Of a stretch of 29,526 nucleotides of DNA, positions 1 to 7,971 are shown piece after piece. Position 1 is the stretch's first letter. Each line of letters begins with the position of its first letter. The translations under genes and the position numbers were made by a program. The notes below the pieces were generated by a model. That model saw only the letters and a program-made list of their open reading frames with translations. It made no database searches and had not been told where the DNA came from. This stretch comes from a virus: positions 1-29,526 of IMG/VR virus record IMGVR_UViG_3300028800_000258; one strand, 5' to 3'.

Positions 1-1104
1 TAGACCCCCAGGAGAGCCAGCACCCCCTCCTGAACCTGCGGTAGCGGTAGCAGTTCCTGAACCAAAGTTATTCGCAGCCACACCACCACTCGGTCCACTC
101 CCCGAACCAGAAGAAAGTCCAAAAACGGCAAATGTCCCAGAGGATTCGGTATCGAACAAGTTATAAGCCGCCGTAAAGATTCTTGGGATATTAAAGACTG
201 TTCCCGTCTGACTCCCTCCTGACCTACCTGGTTGTCCCGTGTCCGAACTAGCAGCGACATTTCCTGCCCCCGAAGCTCCTGATGCCGTGCCTAATGACCC
301 AATAGACTTTGCCATACTCGTTCCCGTTACGCCTACCGTTCCATTTGCAGAACCACCATTTGTTTCTGTAACCCCAGTTGCCCCAGTCTGTCCAACCACA
401 GTACCCACAAGAGAACCAGAAGCCACCGCTGCGCCCCCCGTAGCACCTGAAGCGTTATTTCCATTATTCGCAATCGTCCCATTATTCGTAAGAGTCCCAG
501 AAACAAAGATACGGAATGAGGCGGTGTTCAAGGTTACTCCACCGTTAACCGTGAGATTCGCATAGAACATATCCCTCGTAAGAGAGGTATTTCCAGAGAT
601 AGTTACGTTCCCGTCAGAGCCATCTCCAAATCCAACCGCACCGCCAGAAGAAGCGGAGATGGTCACATCTCCCGTACCGCCAGAAATAGATATATTCGAT
701 CCCGCAACTATCGAGGTAACACCCGAATTAGTGATAGTAACCGCTCCCGTTGCTCCTGAGACTCCAATTCCTGTTCCTGCGACGTTCGAAGTGACTCCCG
801 TATTGGAAACCACCACCGCACCCGTCGTAGGAGTCACGTTGATTCCCGAACCCGTACCTGAAACCGAAGATACCGTAGATAGACCCGTTATGGTTACCGC
901 ACCTGTCCCAGCGGTAGGACTGATGGAAATATTAGGACCCGCTACGATATTAGAAACTCCCGCAGTAGTACTTGAAAGCGGAAGAGTCGGGGAGTCAATA
1001 CCGTTATGCTGATGGTACGGAACTTGTGGAACACTAAACTGACTTTGGTTGGCAGCATTTTCGATAGCATTATCTATATAATTTTTAGTATCACTGTCAA
1101 TCAT
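1..1104 (-). CDS. Glycine-rich tail fibre-like protein (partial, C-terminus beyond window)
   Basis: The reading frame opens with an ATG at 1104 that overlaps the TGA of the preceding gene (ATGA) and stays open for 368 codons to the window edge, so the C-terminus is missing. After a short polar N-terminus with a His-rich HQHNGIDSP segment come about five imperfect 20-24 residue repeats (about residues 45-155) of the type VAGxxISxSGATGAVTITNSGVTS. A long Gly/Ser/Thr/Ala-rich region follows. Such beta-rich repeats are typical of phage fibres and other elongated surface proteins. Placement last in the virion gene series fits a host-facing fibre. The exact role is inferred from composition and position; no receptor-binding domain can be seen. 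Confidence 0.7.
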   Translation of the reverse strand, partial: MIDSDTKNYIDNAIENAANQSQFSVPQVPYHQHNGIDSPTLPLSSTTAGVSNIVAGPNISISPTAGTGAVTITGLSTVSSVSGTGSGINVTPTTGAVVVSNTGVTSNVAGTGIGVSGATGAVTITNSGVTSIVAGSNISISGGTGDVTISASSGGAVGFGDGSDGNVTISGNTSLTRDMFYANLTVNGGVTLNTASFRIFVSGTLTNNGTIANNGNNASGATGGAAVASGSLVGTVVGQTGATGVTETNGGSANGTVGVTGTSMAKSIGSLGTASGASGAGNVAASSDTGQPGRSGGSQTGTVFNIPRIFTAAYNLFDTESSGTFAVFGLSSGSGSGPSGGVAANNFGSGTATATAGSGGGAGSPGGL

Positions 1105-3023
1105 TGTTGTGCGAAGGGTTGTCCTTGGATTTGGGTTTTAATCGTATCTCCAATGACTCTGATTTGAACAAGTCGGTTATAGGATGGATTTGACGCGATA
1201 CCAGTAAGCACCGCTTGGACAATAAGCCACTGTTGATTTTCAACTTTAGATGGTAGATTCCCTGATATGGTAACCGTAGCCCCTGGGTTCGGGATGGTAG
1301 TGCCATGCGTTCCCGCCGTTCCATTTACTGTTCCTATCAACGTCATGTTCCCAGTCGTATAATCCGCCAAAGAATATCCTGCGTATAAAGCGATAGATTC
1401 TCCCGTGAGAAGCGGCATTGAGGTCTTAACTTCAAATTGATAAGGAACCATTGATTTCAAAAACGTCCCCGTAGGGATGAGATCTGAAGCAATTACCGAC
1501 TGTCCTCCCGTGTAGGGAGTGGAAACCGTAGAGTCAATCCCATAGGTCGAAGCACCACTGTTCCACCCGATGTACAATCCCGACCCTGGAGGAGTAGAAA
1601 CAGTCGAGGAACTCAATGGTTGGAAAATAGGAATCAAAGCCGTCGCATAGCCAGCATACGTCCCGTAAGAAAGTTGATTCACTAACCTCATGGCATTGGT
1701 GTCTAAATCGATCGCCCACACCCCTCCGTAAGCGGTAATTGGAGAATCTCCGTTTGTAAATGCTTGTGCCGAGAAATACATCTGATTCTTTGTCGAAGCA
1801 ACCCCTCCCCATGCGAAATACGGCTCTACCGTGCCTGAGATGTGGTCGGGAATCTTCATCCATAGTTGAGCCTGAGAGCCGTTGGTAATAAAAATCCTTC
1901 CTCGGTTTCCAACGAAGATATAAGTATTCGTATTCACCGTCACCATTTTTTGGATATAATTCTCAGCCAAAAGAATAGGATAGGTAAACGAAGTCGAAGT
2001 CCTGTCCCAGGGATAGATAGCGTTTCTCTGACCTCCAACGAGAAGATTTACTCCTAATTCCGCAAGGCAGTTCGTGTTATCCTGTACGGGGATTTGTAGA
2101 GCCTTCTTGGCAAACGTATAGGTAGCAAGTGTCGCGGGATTAAATACCTGTCCCGGTTTCTCAAAAAACGACCCCAAGAAGTTTGAATCGCAATAATAAA
2201 ATACATTGTCCTGACCGACTAGGGTAGCGTGAGGATTGTTTATACCAAACGGAGTATTTAAGTAGTTAGAACTGTTGTTTGAGGTCGCATCAGCGGGATT
2301 CCACCCGTAAACCCACGCAACGGTAGCGACAGGAGTATAGTCTATCCCTCCATTCCTAAAGACAAAAATATATCCCGTGGGCGAAGAACCAGATGATTCA
2401 TAATATCCTATTCCATTTCCGTTAGCATTTCCTCCTTGAGAAAAGGGATCAAGATTATTTCCCGTATAGACCCAATATCCATTTGCTGTCGTTCTATAAT
2501 TTGTCCATACCTGTCCCACTCCATCCACACACCAATAGGTATTACCCGCAGTCGCATAGGCAAAATAGGTCGGACCATTCGGTGAAGCAACAGAAACTCC
2601 GGGACTTCCCACGGAATAGGAGAAGAAGCTTCCCGTTCCCGTCCCCCCAAGGGTAACAACAGTAGAAAGAGCGAAGTCAGAATATATTTTAAATGTTGCC
2701 CCACTTAAATTACCAAGCCAATAAGTTTGATTCGGAGTAATTCCCGATGGCAAAGATGCACCCGTGAAATACAACGCCATACCTGGGTCTAGCCCCGTAC
2801 CACTCGATACGGTAATGACATTCCCTGAAGCCGACAAAACCGACCCCGTGATAGCGGTAGCAGATGCTAATTTCGTTGAAAAATTAATCGAAGCCTCACC
2901 GGGAACGGAGATAATGTTGATGTTTTTAAGGTCGGTCAATCCGTCGTAAGGAGAACTAGCAATACCCTTATCAAATCCTCCGATAATAAGGTCTCCGTTT
3001 GTTGGGTCAATACTATAAGCCAT
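1101..3023 (-). CDS. Large virion protein, possibly tail hub or beta-propeller-like
   Basis: About 640 residues starting MAYSIDPTNGDLIIGG. The ATG at 3023 is chosen because it shares a base with the upstream stop (TAATG), the local habit; an in-frame GTG at 3056 would add 11 residues and neither has a clear Shine-Dalgarno. The protein is rich in Gly, Ser, Thr, Tyr and Trp, almost free of charged clusters, and has many short beta-like segments (for example GQDNVFYYCDSNFLGSF and FVGNRGRIFITNG) that resemble propeller blades. It lies between two small module-repeat proteins and the glycine-rich fibre, so a tail-hub or fibre-associated structural role is likely. Family membership is not recognised with certainty. 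Confidence 0.6.
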   Translation of the reverse strand: MAYSIDPTNGDLIIGGFDKGIASSPYDGLTDLKNINIISVPGEASINFSTKLASATAITGSVLSASGNVITVSSGTGLDPGMALYFTGASLPSGITPNQTYWLGNLSGATFKIYSDFALSTVVTLGGTGTGSFFSYSVGSPGVSVASPNGPTYFAYATAGNTYWCVDGVGQVWTNYRTTANGYWVYTGNNLDPFSQGGNANGNGIGYYESSGSSPTGYIFVFRNGGIDYTPVATVAWVYGWNPADATSNNSSNYLNTPFGINNPHATLVGQDNVFYYCDSNFLGSFFEKPGQVFNPATLATYTFAKKALQIPVQDNTNCLAELGVNLLVGGQRNAIYPWDRTSTSFTYPILLAENYIQKMVTVNTNTYIFVGNRGRIFITNGSQAQLWMKIPDHISGTVEPYFAWGGVASTKNQMYFSAQAFTNGDSPITAYGGVWAIDLDTNAMRLVNQLSYGTYAGYATALIPIFQPLSSSTVSTPPGSGLYIGWNSGASTYGIDSTVSTPYTGGQSVIASDLIPTGTFLKSMVPYQFEVKTSMPLLTGESIALYAGYSLADYTTGNMTLIGTVNGTAGTHGTTIPNPGATVTISGNLPSKVENQQWLIVQAVLTGIASNPSYNRLVQIRVIGDTIKTQIQGQPFAQQ

Positions 3024-3367
3024 TAGGATGTTGCGTACATTAAAATTACCGCGCACCCCGACGGGATGCCCGCGTTTAAAACATAAGACCCTCCCACGAT
3101 TGAATAATCAGTTGAAGGCATCTGTATCGAACCATTTACCGACATATAAATATCAAAGGAAACCGTCCCCGATGGGATGAATGTTGTCTGGTTGTTTGTT
3201 GAAGAAAATGTATCTTTCTGAAAGAAAGTTGAAATTCCCGCCATCTCGGTAAGTATCCGATGGGTCGTAGGGTCGGCGTAGACAAGCACCGGAGACTTTC
3301 CGTCTACCGAAGAAGTAGCAAGTAGGGTAGTTACGAAGTTCTTATCCCGTTGTGCGTTGTCTGCCAT
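3023..3367 (-). CDS. Small virion-associated protein with one DxNxVxTLLA module
   Basis: 114 residues. Residues 7-41 form a module (RDKNFVTTLLATSSVDGKS, then a PVLVYADPTTHRIL tail) that occurs twice more in the next upstream protein. The second half is a different beta-rich domain with a Pro-Ser-Thr segment. Start and stop are both shared with neighbours through TAATG junctions. The module is known to me as a recurring N-terminal element of environmental phage structural proteins, with no established biochemical function. Its position among virion genes suggests a fibre adaptor or decoration. Confidence 0.55.
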   Translation of the reverse strand: MADNAQRDKNFVTTLLATSSVDGKSPVLVYADPTTHRILTEMAGISTFFQKDTFSSTNNQTTFIPSGTVSFDIYMSVNGSIQMPSTDYSIVGGSYVLNAGIPSGCAVILMYATS

Positions 3368-3642
3368 TAAAGCGTGGTTGAATCAGTTAATATATTACCC
3401 GATGAATCTGCGTAAATCGCAACGGGGGTTAACCCGTCAAGATAGGAAACCGCCAATAAGGTTGAAATATCGTTTTGGTCTTTGAGTGCGTTCGACGGAC
3501 CTCTATTTGTTCCTGTTGTTCCATCGCTCATCATCAATGAATGAGTAACAGGATTGGCAAGGATGTTGATAATGGTCTTCCCGTCGGCGTTCAAGACGCA
3601 GGTTAACGTGCTAACGAAGTTCTTATCTTTATTACTTACCAT
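3367..3642 (-). CDS. Small protein made of two tandem DxNxVxTLLA modules
   Basis: 91 residues made almost entirely of two modules: residues 5-39 (KDKNFVSTLTCVLNADGKT, then an ILANPVTHSLM tail) and residues 54-88 (KDQNDISTLLAVSYLDGLT, then an IYADSSGNIL tail). Both match the module in the following gene. The ATG at 3642 lies inside the end of the coiled-coil gene (11-base overlap), and the stop forms TAATG with the next start. The likely role is structural, and tandem duplication probably produced the arrangement. No enzymatic motif is present. Confidence 0.55.
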   Translation of the reverse strand: MVSNKDKNFVSTLTCVLNADGKTIINILANPVTHSLMMSDGTTGTNRGPSNALKDQNDISTLLAVSYLDGLTPVAIYADSSGNILTDSTTL

Positions 3643-4351
3643 CTCGTAGTTTTTTTAATCTTGCTAATGCCCTTTCGAGCGTAGCCCGTTGATCCGCTAA
3701 CTGTATCTTCTCGGTTGAGTTCTGTTTGGAAATGACACCGTTTTCTATTTCTTGTTCTTCTACGGCTTCTTCCCTCGCAATGAGGGCGGATTTCCGTAAA
3801 AACAACTCCTCATCAACCTCTTTCTTCCTCTGGAGAGACCGTTCCTCGATGGATTTTGACGAATGGAGACGATTTTGAGCCTCGATTTGTTTGGTTTCGG
3901 ATGATTTCAGGTTTCGAAGAGCGGTTTGTTGGTCTGCCCTTGCTCTCTTTAACGCATCTTCCATCTTTTTCTTCGACTCAAGCAGGTCTATCTCGTACAG
4001 GGAGAGTTTTTCTTGATATTCGTCGAGATATTTCTCCTTTTCCCCCAAGGATTGTTTCAGTTTCTCCAGATTCTGCCGTTCTTTTCTCGTAAGCGGGCTT
4101 TCTTTCGATAATTCCTGACGCAGATAGACCAATTCTATCTTTATCTCGTCCCTTTTCCCAGAAAGTTCATTTATCTCTTCGCCTATTGAGGAAAGGGATT
4201 CTCTGCGCCATTTTTCGAGAGCTTGTTCTTCGTTTACTTTCAACTCTCTTAATTTATCGACGTACCCGCTTATCTTTTTGCCTTGGTCAATTTCCCTCGA
4301 TTGCTCGATTGCCCTCCCCTTGGCTATTTCAGATTTTTCGAGCAATTTCAT
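3632..4351 (-). CDS. Long coiled-coil protein
   Basis: 239 residues, nearly all Lys, Glu, Arg, Gln and Leu with heptad spacing from end to end, so the protein should be one long alpha-helical coiled coil. Pro and Gly are rare. The start overlaps the previous stop by ATGA and the end overlaps the next start by 11 bases, so it is translationally linked to its neighbours. Its place between head-type and tail/fibre-type proteins would suit a virion rod, a ruler-like or an assembly protein. It is too short for a normal tape measure and has no hydrophobic segment. Function unknown. Confidence 0.55.
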   Translation of the reverse strand: MKLLEKSEIAKGRAIEQSREIDQGKKISGYVDKLRELKVNEEQALEKWRRESLSSIGEEINELSGKRDEIKIELVYLRQELSKESPLTRKERQNLEKLKQSLGEKEKYLDEYQEKLSLYEIDLLESKKKMEDALKRARADQQTALRNLKSSETKQIEAQNRLHSSKSIEERSLQRKKEVDEELFLRKSALIAREEAVEEQEIENGVISKQNSTEKIQLADQRATLERALARLKKLRDGK

Positions 4352-4860
4352 GGTTGTTCAAATGACTTTGCGAGGTCGGTCATGCTGGCGTTCTTTCTTA
4401 CGGGCTTGGTGTTAATCTTGCCCTCGTCGTCTCTGCTTAGGCGATCTTCGATGTTAACTTTATTGACCGCCGTTACCGAGACCTTGCCCTCCGGCAATGG
4501 CTCAAGACAACGCTGAATGTATGGCGTAAGCTCATTTAGTGAATAAGAAGCCGCACCACTCATGCCATATCCTCTTGGAGAACCGTCTACGTTCCTCTCT
4601 CTTTTTAGAAAGTCCTTATAAACCTGAGACTTTCCGAACTCACGCTCCGCTAGGTCTTTTGCGAACTTCTTGCGAATGTTCTGAATCTCTATCGGGGTCG
4701 CATCGAGCATGATTATCGGAGAAGTAGTCTGTGCGGGAAAAGCATATTCCTTGCTGTTCCACTTGCCGATAAAATCCTCATCCGTCCAATTCGTGAACCG
4801 AAACGTCCCGTCAAAATCCTCTGGGAGAACTTTCTCCACCGCCATGATATTGTTTTCCAT
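4348..4860 (-). CDS. Conserved-looking phage structural-region protein of unknown function
   Basis: 170 residues with an N-terminal FRFTNWTDEDFIGKWNSKEY segment, then EYAFPAQTTSPIIML, then a charged helical region (IRKKFAKDLAEREF). This pattern recurs between the capsid and tail genes of metagenomic phages, where it is annotated as hypothetical. The ATG at 4860 directly follows AAGGAA; an in-frame ATG at 4845 (MAVEKVL) is an alternative start at better Shine-Dalgarno distance. The stop overlaps the coiled-coil gene by ATGA. A head-tail joining or minor virion role is possible from position only. Confidence 0.5.
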   Translation of the reverse strand: MENNIMAVEKVLPEDFDGTFRFTNWTDEDFIGKWNSKEYAFPAQTTSPIIMLDATPIEIQNIRKKFAKDLAEREFGKSQVYKDFLKRERNVDGSPRGYGMSGAASYSLNELTPYIQRCLEPLPEGKVSVTAVNKVNIEDRLSRDDEGKINTKPVRKNASMTDLAKSFEQP

Positions 4861-4902
4861 TTCCTTATACAGGATTAATTAATTTCCCTTTACAGGGCTT
4901 AT

Positions 4903-4927
4903 GGGGATTGACCGATAATCAACCCCC
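4903..4927 (-). other. Intergenic RNA hairpin after the 4939 gene
   Basis: In the 78-base gap after the stop at 4939, a 9-base stem (GGGGGTTGA with TCAATCCCC, 7-base loop) can form. One pair is G-U in minus-strand RNA but A-C in plus-strand RNA, so it fits the transcribed strand. A second small CCCT-GTAA-AGGG hairpin follows. No U-tract follows either, so mRNA stabilisation or processing is more likely than termination. Confidence 0.35.
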
Positions 4928-4938
4928 CAACCGAACGA

Positions 4939-5715
4939 CTAGAGGTTAAGGTAGATAAGGTTCGCCGCAGCCGATGAAGCCGCAACTGCCGTATTACCGA
5001 TAACCGTACCCGTTATGACCGAACCAGTGTAGGCGACTGCGCCAATATCACCAGCCGTGGTCGTAGACGAAGCAATCGCATGACCAACCGCAGGAGCGGT
5101 CGAATCAGACACTGCCGCCGTCAAACCCTTAGCAACCAAGAATCCATAGCTCGAAGGAGAAATGGCATACAAGGCGATACCTACCGGCGTATTCGTCGGC
5201 GTGGTCGGATTGATGATGACATTCGAACCGTGAGCAGGAATCAAGGAAACCACCGAAGAGGTCGTTAAAGCGAGGTTCGGCGCATCTTCCAAGGTAACAA
5301 CTACGGCACCAGAGGTTACGGTCTGGGCGGTATTCCCCGCGATGCGGAGGAACTGTCCGAGACCCGTTGACGACTGTACCGATAAGAAACCACCCTGATA
5401 CTGATTCGCCGTTACCGCCGTACCACCCAAGGTAGCAGTAACCGTAGCAGGAGTATTTCCATTGTTGGAATACGCCTGAACCGCCGTTACCACAAGCCCC
5501 TGATGATTCGCGATCAACGCTGCGTCCTGATACAACGTACCCGCAACCGTGGTGGTTGCCGAAGAAGTTGAAACCAAGACTACTTCACGACCATCCGACA
5601 AGTCCCAACGCGTTCCCACCAAAGAGGCAAGGTTCGCATCGGTTGACTGTTGAAAGGTCCCCGAAGCGGTGAGAGCCAATGGACCCGTTGCACCGCGCTG
5701 TGTTATTTGAGACAA
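4939..5715 (-). CDS. Alanine/threonine-rich virion protein, probable decoration or fibre-like
   Basis: 258 residues starting at a TTG codon (MSQITQRGATGPLAL); no in-frame ATG or GTG exists between the upstream in-frame stop and this point. Composition is very rich in Ala, Thr, Ser, Val and Gly, with few charges and no Cys, and the pattern is beta-rich throughout. It lies two genes after the major capsid gene, where head decoration or other abundant surface proteins commonly sit. Codon choice is strongly GC-ending compared with the early genes. The function is inferred from location and composition only. Confidence 0.5.
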   Translation of the reverse strand: MSQITQRGATGPLALTASGTFQQSTDANLASLVGTRWDLSDGREVVLVSTSSATTTVAGTLYQDAALIANHQGLVVTAVQAYSNNGNTPATVTATLGGTAVTANQYQGGFLSVQSSTGLGQFLRIAGNTAQTVTSGAVVVTLEDAPNLALTTSSVVSLIPAHGSNVIINPTTPTNTPVGIALYAISPSSYGFLVAKGLTAAVSDSTAPAVGHAIASSTTTAGDIGAVAYTGSVITGTVIGNTAVAASSAAANLIYLNL

Positions 5716-5747
5716 TTGTTTGTATAAATGTTATTTTATTTAGACCT

Positions 5748-6188
5748 TTAAGCGGTTCTGGTGAACACATACGCCGTGGAGCTTGAGAACATCAAGGTAA
5801 AACGTCCGACGCCCGTTGTGCCATACGCCACCGTTAACTGTCCAAAAGAACCTGCCGTCGTCGCCGCCGCATCCGACTTAATGCCGTTTGTCGCGACCGC
5901 AACTGTTACCGTCCCCGACGAGGAAGACGCAGTATTGTCGATGATAAGGTCAAAGACCGTTCCTGCCTCCGCGCCTAATGCCGCACCCAATAACGTTCCC
6001 GTAGGAAGCGTCATGGTTACTGCCGAGGTCGAGGTGCATTGAACGTATCCCGTCGCTACCTGAGCTGCGGTAAGCGTTGCCGTTGCGTTGCACACCGCCG
6101 GAAGGCGATGTCCCTGAACCAAGGGAAGTTTTGACTGGAAACCATTTTCCAGCATCCCTGGTACATACTGTTCTAATTTAATAGCCAT
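5748..6188 (-). CDS. Small virion protein directly downstream of the major capsid gene
   Basis: 146 residues: a short N-terminus (MAIKLEQYVPGMLENGF) followed by a beta-rich Ala/Thr/Val domain containing VTMTLPTGTLLG and AGTVFDLIIDNTASSSSGTVTV. This is typical of phage head-decoration or surface proteins with repeated strands. The ATG is preceded by no good Shine-Dalgarno. Gene order directly after the capsid gene supports a head-decoration or head-fibre role, but no family is recognised with certainty. Confidence 0.5.
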   Translation of the reverse strand: MAIKLEQYVPGMLENGFQSKLPLVQGHRLPAVCNATATLTAAQVATGYVQCTSTSAVTMTLPTGTLLGAALGAEAGTVFDLIIDNTASSSSGTVTVAVATNGIKSDAAATTAGSFGQLTVAYGTTGVGRFTLMFSSSTAYVFTRTA

Positions 6189-6217
6189 GATAGTTAGGTA
6201 GTTAGTTTATTACCTCA

Positions 6218-7091
6218 CTATGCAGCGGCCGTGATTCCAGTAAGAACACCAAGACGGAACGGAGCCGTTGAAATGAGCTGTCCGCCGATGATCATGAATC
6301 CATTTACTGTTCCTTGGTTATAGGCTTCGATCATTCCTGTCCAAGTAAACGTATCCTTCGGGTCGTAGAACTTATCCTCATAGACGTTTCCATAAACATC
6401 TTTCGCTTTAGGAGAAACTCTCTCTCCTTTCCACCACTTTAAGCCGTACCACTCCAAGAACTTCGTATTTAACATATAGAAGCTGCCTGTCGTGATTTTC
6501 TTATCGCGGGAGATAATCATTCCATCCCACCGCTGATCCGAGTAACCTGAGGTCTCTGCCACTCTCCTATCGGAAGGCGCAAAGTCCTGATTGTTCCTCT
6601 GGAACGGGGTCTGAAGTTGCTCGAAATAAGCCCACGTTGTGTAGTCCGTGATGATCATGTCGGGTTCAATCGGTCCATCCGAGATAGCGTTCCACAATGT
6701 ACGAACCTGAACCAACGAAATTGCGTTGTTGGTCGAAGCCGTAACGGTAGAGCTGAGTCCCGAATAGGTCGCACGGGTCAAACCTCCATAGGTCGCCGCC
6801 ACGGTGCCGTTGTCTACGGTGTTCGCAAGACCATTCGGGGCTTTTCCACCGAACGAGGTGCCATCACCTTGCAAGAAATTACCGAAGTCGTCGGATGCGT
6901 CCTGCGCGCGCGATTCCATTGTTACGCTCATAAGTTTAAGCGTCTGCATGGAAGTGTTGTTTATGCTGAGGTCGGAACCAGCGAGCGAAACATTTGTAGC
7001 CACGAAGGTGGGATAAAATGTCAGGTCAACTGATACCGGCTGTTGAGTGATAGGAAGAAGGTCATAGCCATTGAAAGCTACGGAAGAAACA
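6218..7091 (-). CDS. Major capsid protein, 3' exon
   Basis: This exon encodes residues 51-341 of the major capsid protein. In frame it begins with VSSVAFNGYDLL and runs through FYPTFVATNVSLAGSDLSIN, GGLTRATYSGL, DMIITDYTTWAYFEQLQTP and WWKGERVSP to GVLTGITAAA. This layout matches HK97-fold phage capsids: an E-loop-like N-terminal part, a GGL-R...Y segment, then D-xI-T--W--FE-L--P. No start codon precedes the exon; a GTG at 7003 would cut off conserved sequence, and the frame upstream runs into intron RNA and a stop. Removal of the intron at 7092-7789 restores one 341-residue protein, within the usual capsid size. The stop is TAG. Confidence 0.8.
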
Positions 7092-7207
7092 CCCTTTTGG
7101 TACTTACAATTTTGTTACTCGCCTTACGGCGGGAGAAACCGCTTCGGATTTCTCTCACGATGTCTCCACCGTGTTCAGACTATTACATCCCTTTCGGGTC
7201 AGCTCGT

Positions 7208-7627
7208 TTAGTCGTTGAAGGCAGGAAAATTATTCGTCAATTCCTTGTTTGCAATATAAAGTTTTTCACGCTCTGCTTTTATTTCTTCTGTTACTCGCAC
7301 TCCTCTACCTTTCATAGTTTTTATGAAAAGAAGTGCGTTTTTAGCGTGTCCACCTTTTATTACAAGGAAAGGTACTAATTGTTCGAGAAGGATGCCATTT
7401 CTTGGATTCAGTGCCATAGCCCATTGATAACGGGTACGCCACTTTCCATTTTTATCGGGTCGTACGTAAGATAATCCACCAAACCTGTCTTTAATCCATT
7501 TGATTAATTCGGGTCTAGTATTTACCACATACAATCTTGCATCATATCGCCCACCACTTTTTGATATTGCGATACTTCCTTCTCCGTCTATAATACCTGC
7601 AAAGTAAGCTAGTTCTGGTTTAGTCAT
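7208..7627 (-). CDS. LAGLIDADG homing endonuclease, intron-encoded
   Basis: 139 residues with a single LAGLIDADG helix (LAYFAGIIDGEGSI, residues 6-19; acidic D14 and E16), so it should act as a homodimer like I-CreI-type enzymes. It would cut the intronless capsid allele and drive intron homing. The body (RLYVVNTRPELIKWIKDRFGG, then GHAKNALLFIKTMKGRG) fits the alpha-beta fold of the family. The gene lies wholly within the intron, and its last codons overlap the P7 5' strand. It has its own promoter, TTGACA-17-TAAGAT, with the ATG 6 bases after the -10, so it can be made independently of capsid transcription and probably from a leaderless mRNA. Confidence 0.85.
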   Translation of the reverse strand: MTKPELAYFAGIIDGEGSIAISKSGGRYDARLYVVNTRPELIKWIKDRFGGLSYVRPDKNGKWRTRYQWAMALNPRNGILLEQLVPFLVIKGGHAKNALLFIKTMKGRGVRVTEEIKAEREKLYIANKELTNNFPAFND

Positions 7628-7633
7628 AGACTA

Positions 7634-7662
7634 ATCTTATACCTATCTACTTTGCTTGTCAA
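7634..7662 (-). promoter_or_regulatory. Promoter of the intron endonuclease (leaderless layout)
   Basis: TTGACA (7657-7662), 17-base spacer, TAAGAT (7634-7639), then 6 bases to the ATG at 7627. The predicted transcription start coincides with the A of the start codon. This allows endonuclease expression before late capsid transcription. Confidence 0.65.
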
Positions 7663-7789
7663 AGAACTTTCCTTTCCTCGGCGTTATCCGTTTGTACTGA
7701 ACCTTACGGTTTTCGTCTCTTGGGAACTTCGCCGTGTATTAGAGCCAATTTTCTTTATGAGATTCGCCTCATAAAGCGACTAGTTGTTA

Positions 7790-7941
7790 ATCGGGAACAG
7801 CATCTGTGAGCCATCCCATTTCTTCGTCTTCTTCATCAACTCGCCGAAAAAGCGATTATCGCGCAATGTAATATCTACCCAGCGAGGAGCCAAGTACTGG
7901 TTCGTCGTGGTCGTTACATTCACGCCTGGGGCTGAAGCCAT
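7790..7941 (-). CDS. Major capsid protein, 5' exon
   Basis: The exon encodes the first 50 residues plus two bases of codon 51. It starts MASAPGVNVTTTTNQYLAPR at the ATG at 7941 and ends WDGSQMLFP-I at the splice site. Unspliced translation would stop after three intron-encoded residues at a TAG, giving a 53-residue fragment. The N-terminal segment (WVDITLRDNRFFGELMKK, then WDGSQMLFP) followed after splicing by VSSVAFNG matches the usual start of capsid proteins in which a K-W-G-----P motif precedes a G-S-F-G-D stretch. The upstream gene is the scaffold-like protein, as expected. Confidence 0.8.
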
Positions 7942-7971
7942 AGTAGTTGATGTAGTTTAATTTATTTTTAC

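Larger units (their letters stand above)
7092..7789 (-). mobile_element. Group I intron with LAGLIDADG endonuclease, inside the major capsid gene
   Basis: 698 bases separate two capsid exons. The 5' site follows a U in CCCGAU, which forms P1 with UAGUCG (CGAUUA/UAGUCG, the splice U opposite G). P2 is a perfect 9-base stem (7753-7761 with 7768-7776). The R-like TTCAACGACTA (GACTA at 7209-7213) pairs with TAGTC (7178-7182) to give P7, with a CCC-GAAA-GGG hairpin between them as P8. P9 is GAGAAA/TTTCTC (7133-7138, 7149-7154). The intron ends in G at 7092, and exon-2 UGUU pairs with intron AACA as P10. Splicing joins AT and T into an Ile codon and restores the frame. The boundaries are an RNA-folding inference. 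Confidence 0.85.

Noticed and set aside
239-1012. Plus-strand open frames across the fibre gene
   Set aside because: They are Pro/Val-rich antisense frames of the Gly/Thr-rich fibre, which is open in one minus-strand frame over the same interval.
6218-7003. Capsid gene starting at the GTG at 7003
   Set aside because: The same frame continues upstream with capsid-like sequence (VSSVAFNGYDLL, FYPTF) to a group I 3' splice site, so this start would truncate the protein.
7092-7789. Intein instead of intron
   Set aside because: A stop codon follows shortly after the 5' exon, the endonuclease has its own start and promoter in a separate frame, and RNA stems typical of group I introns are present.
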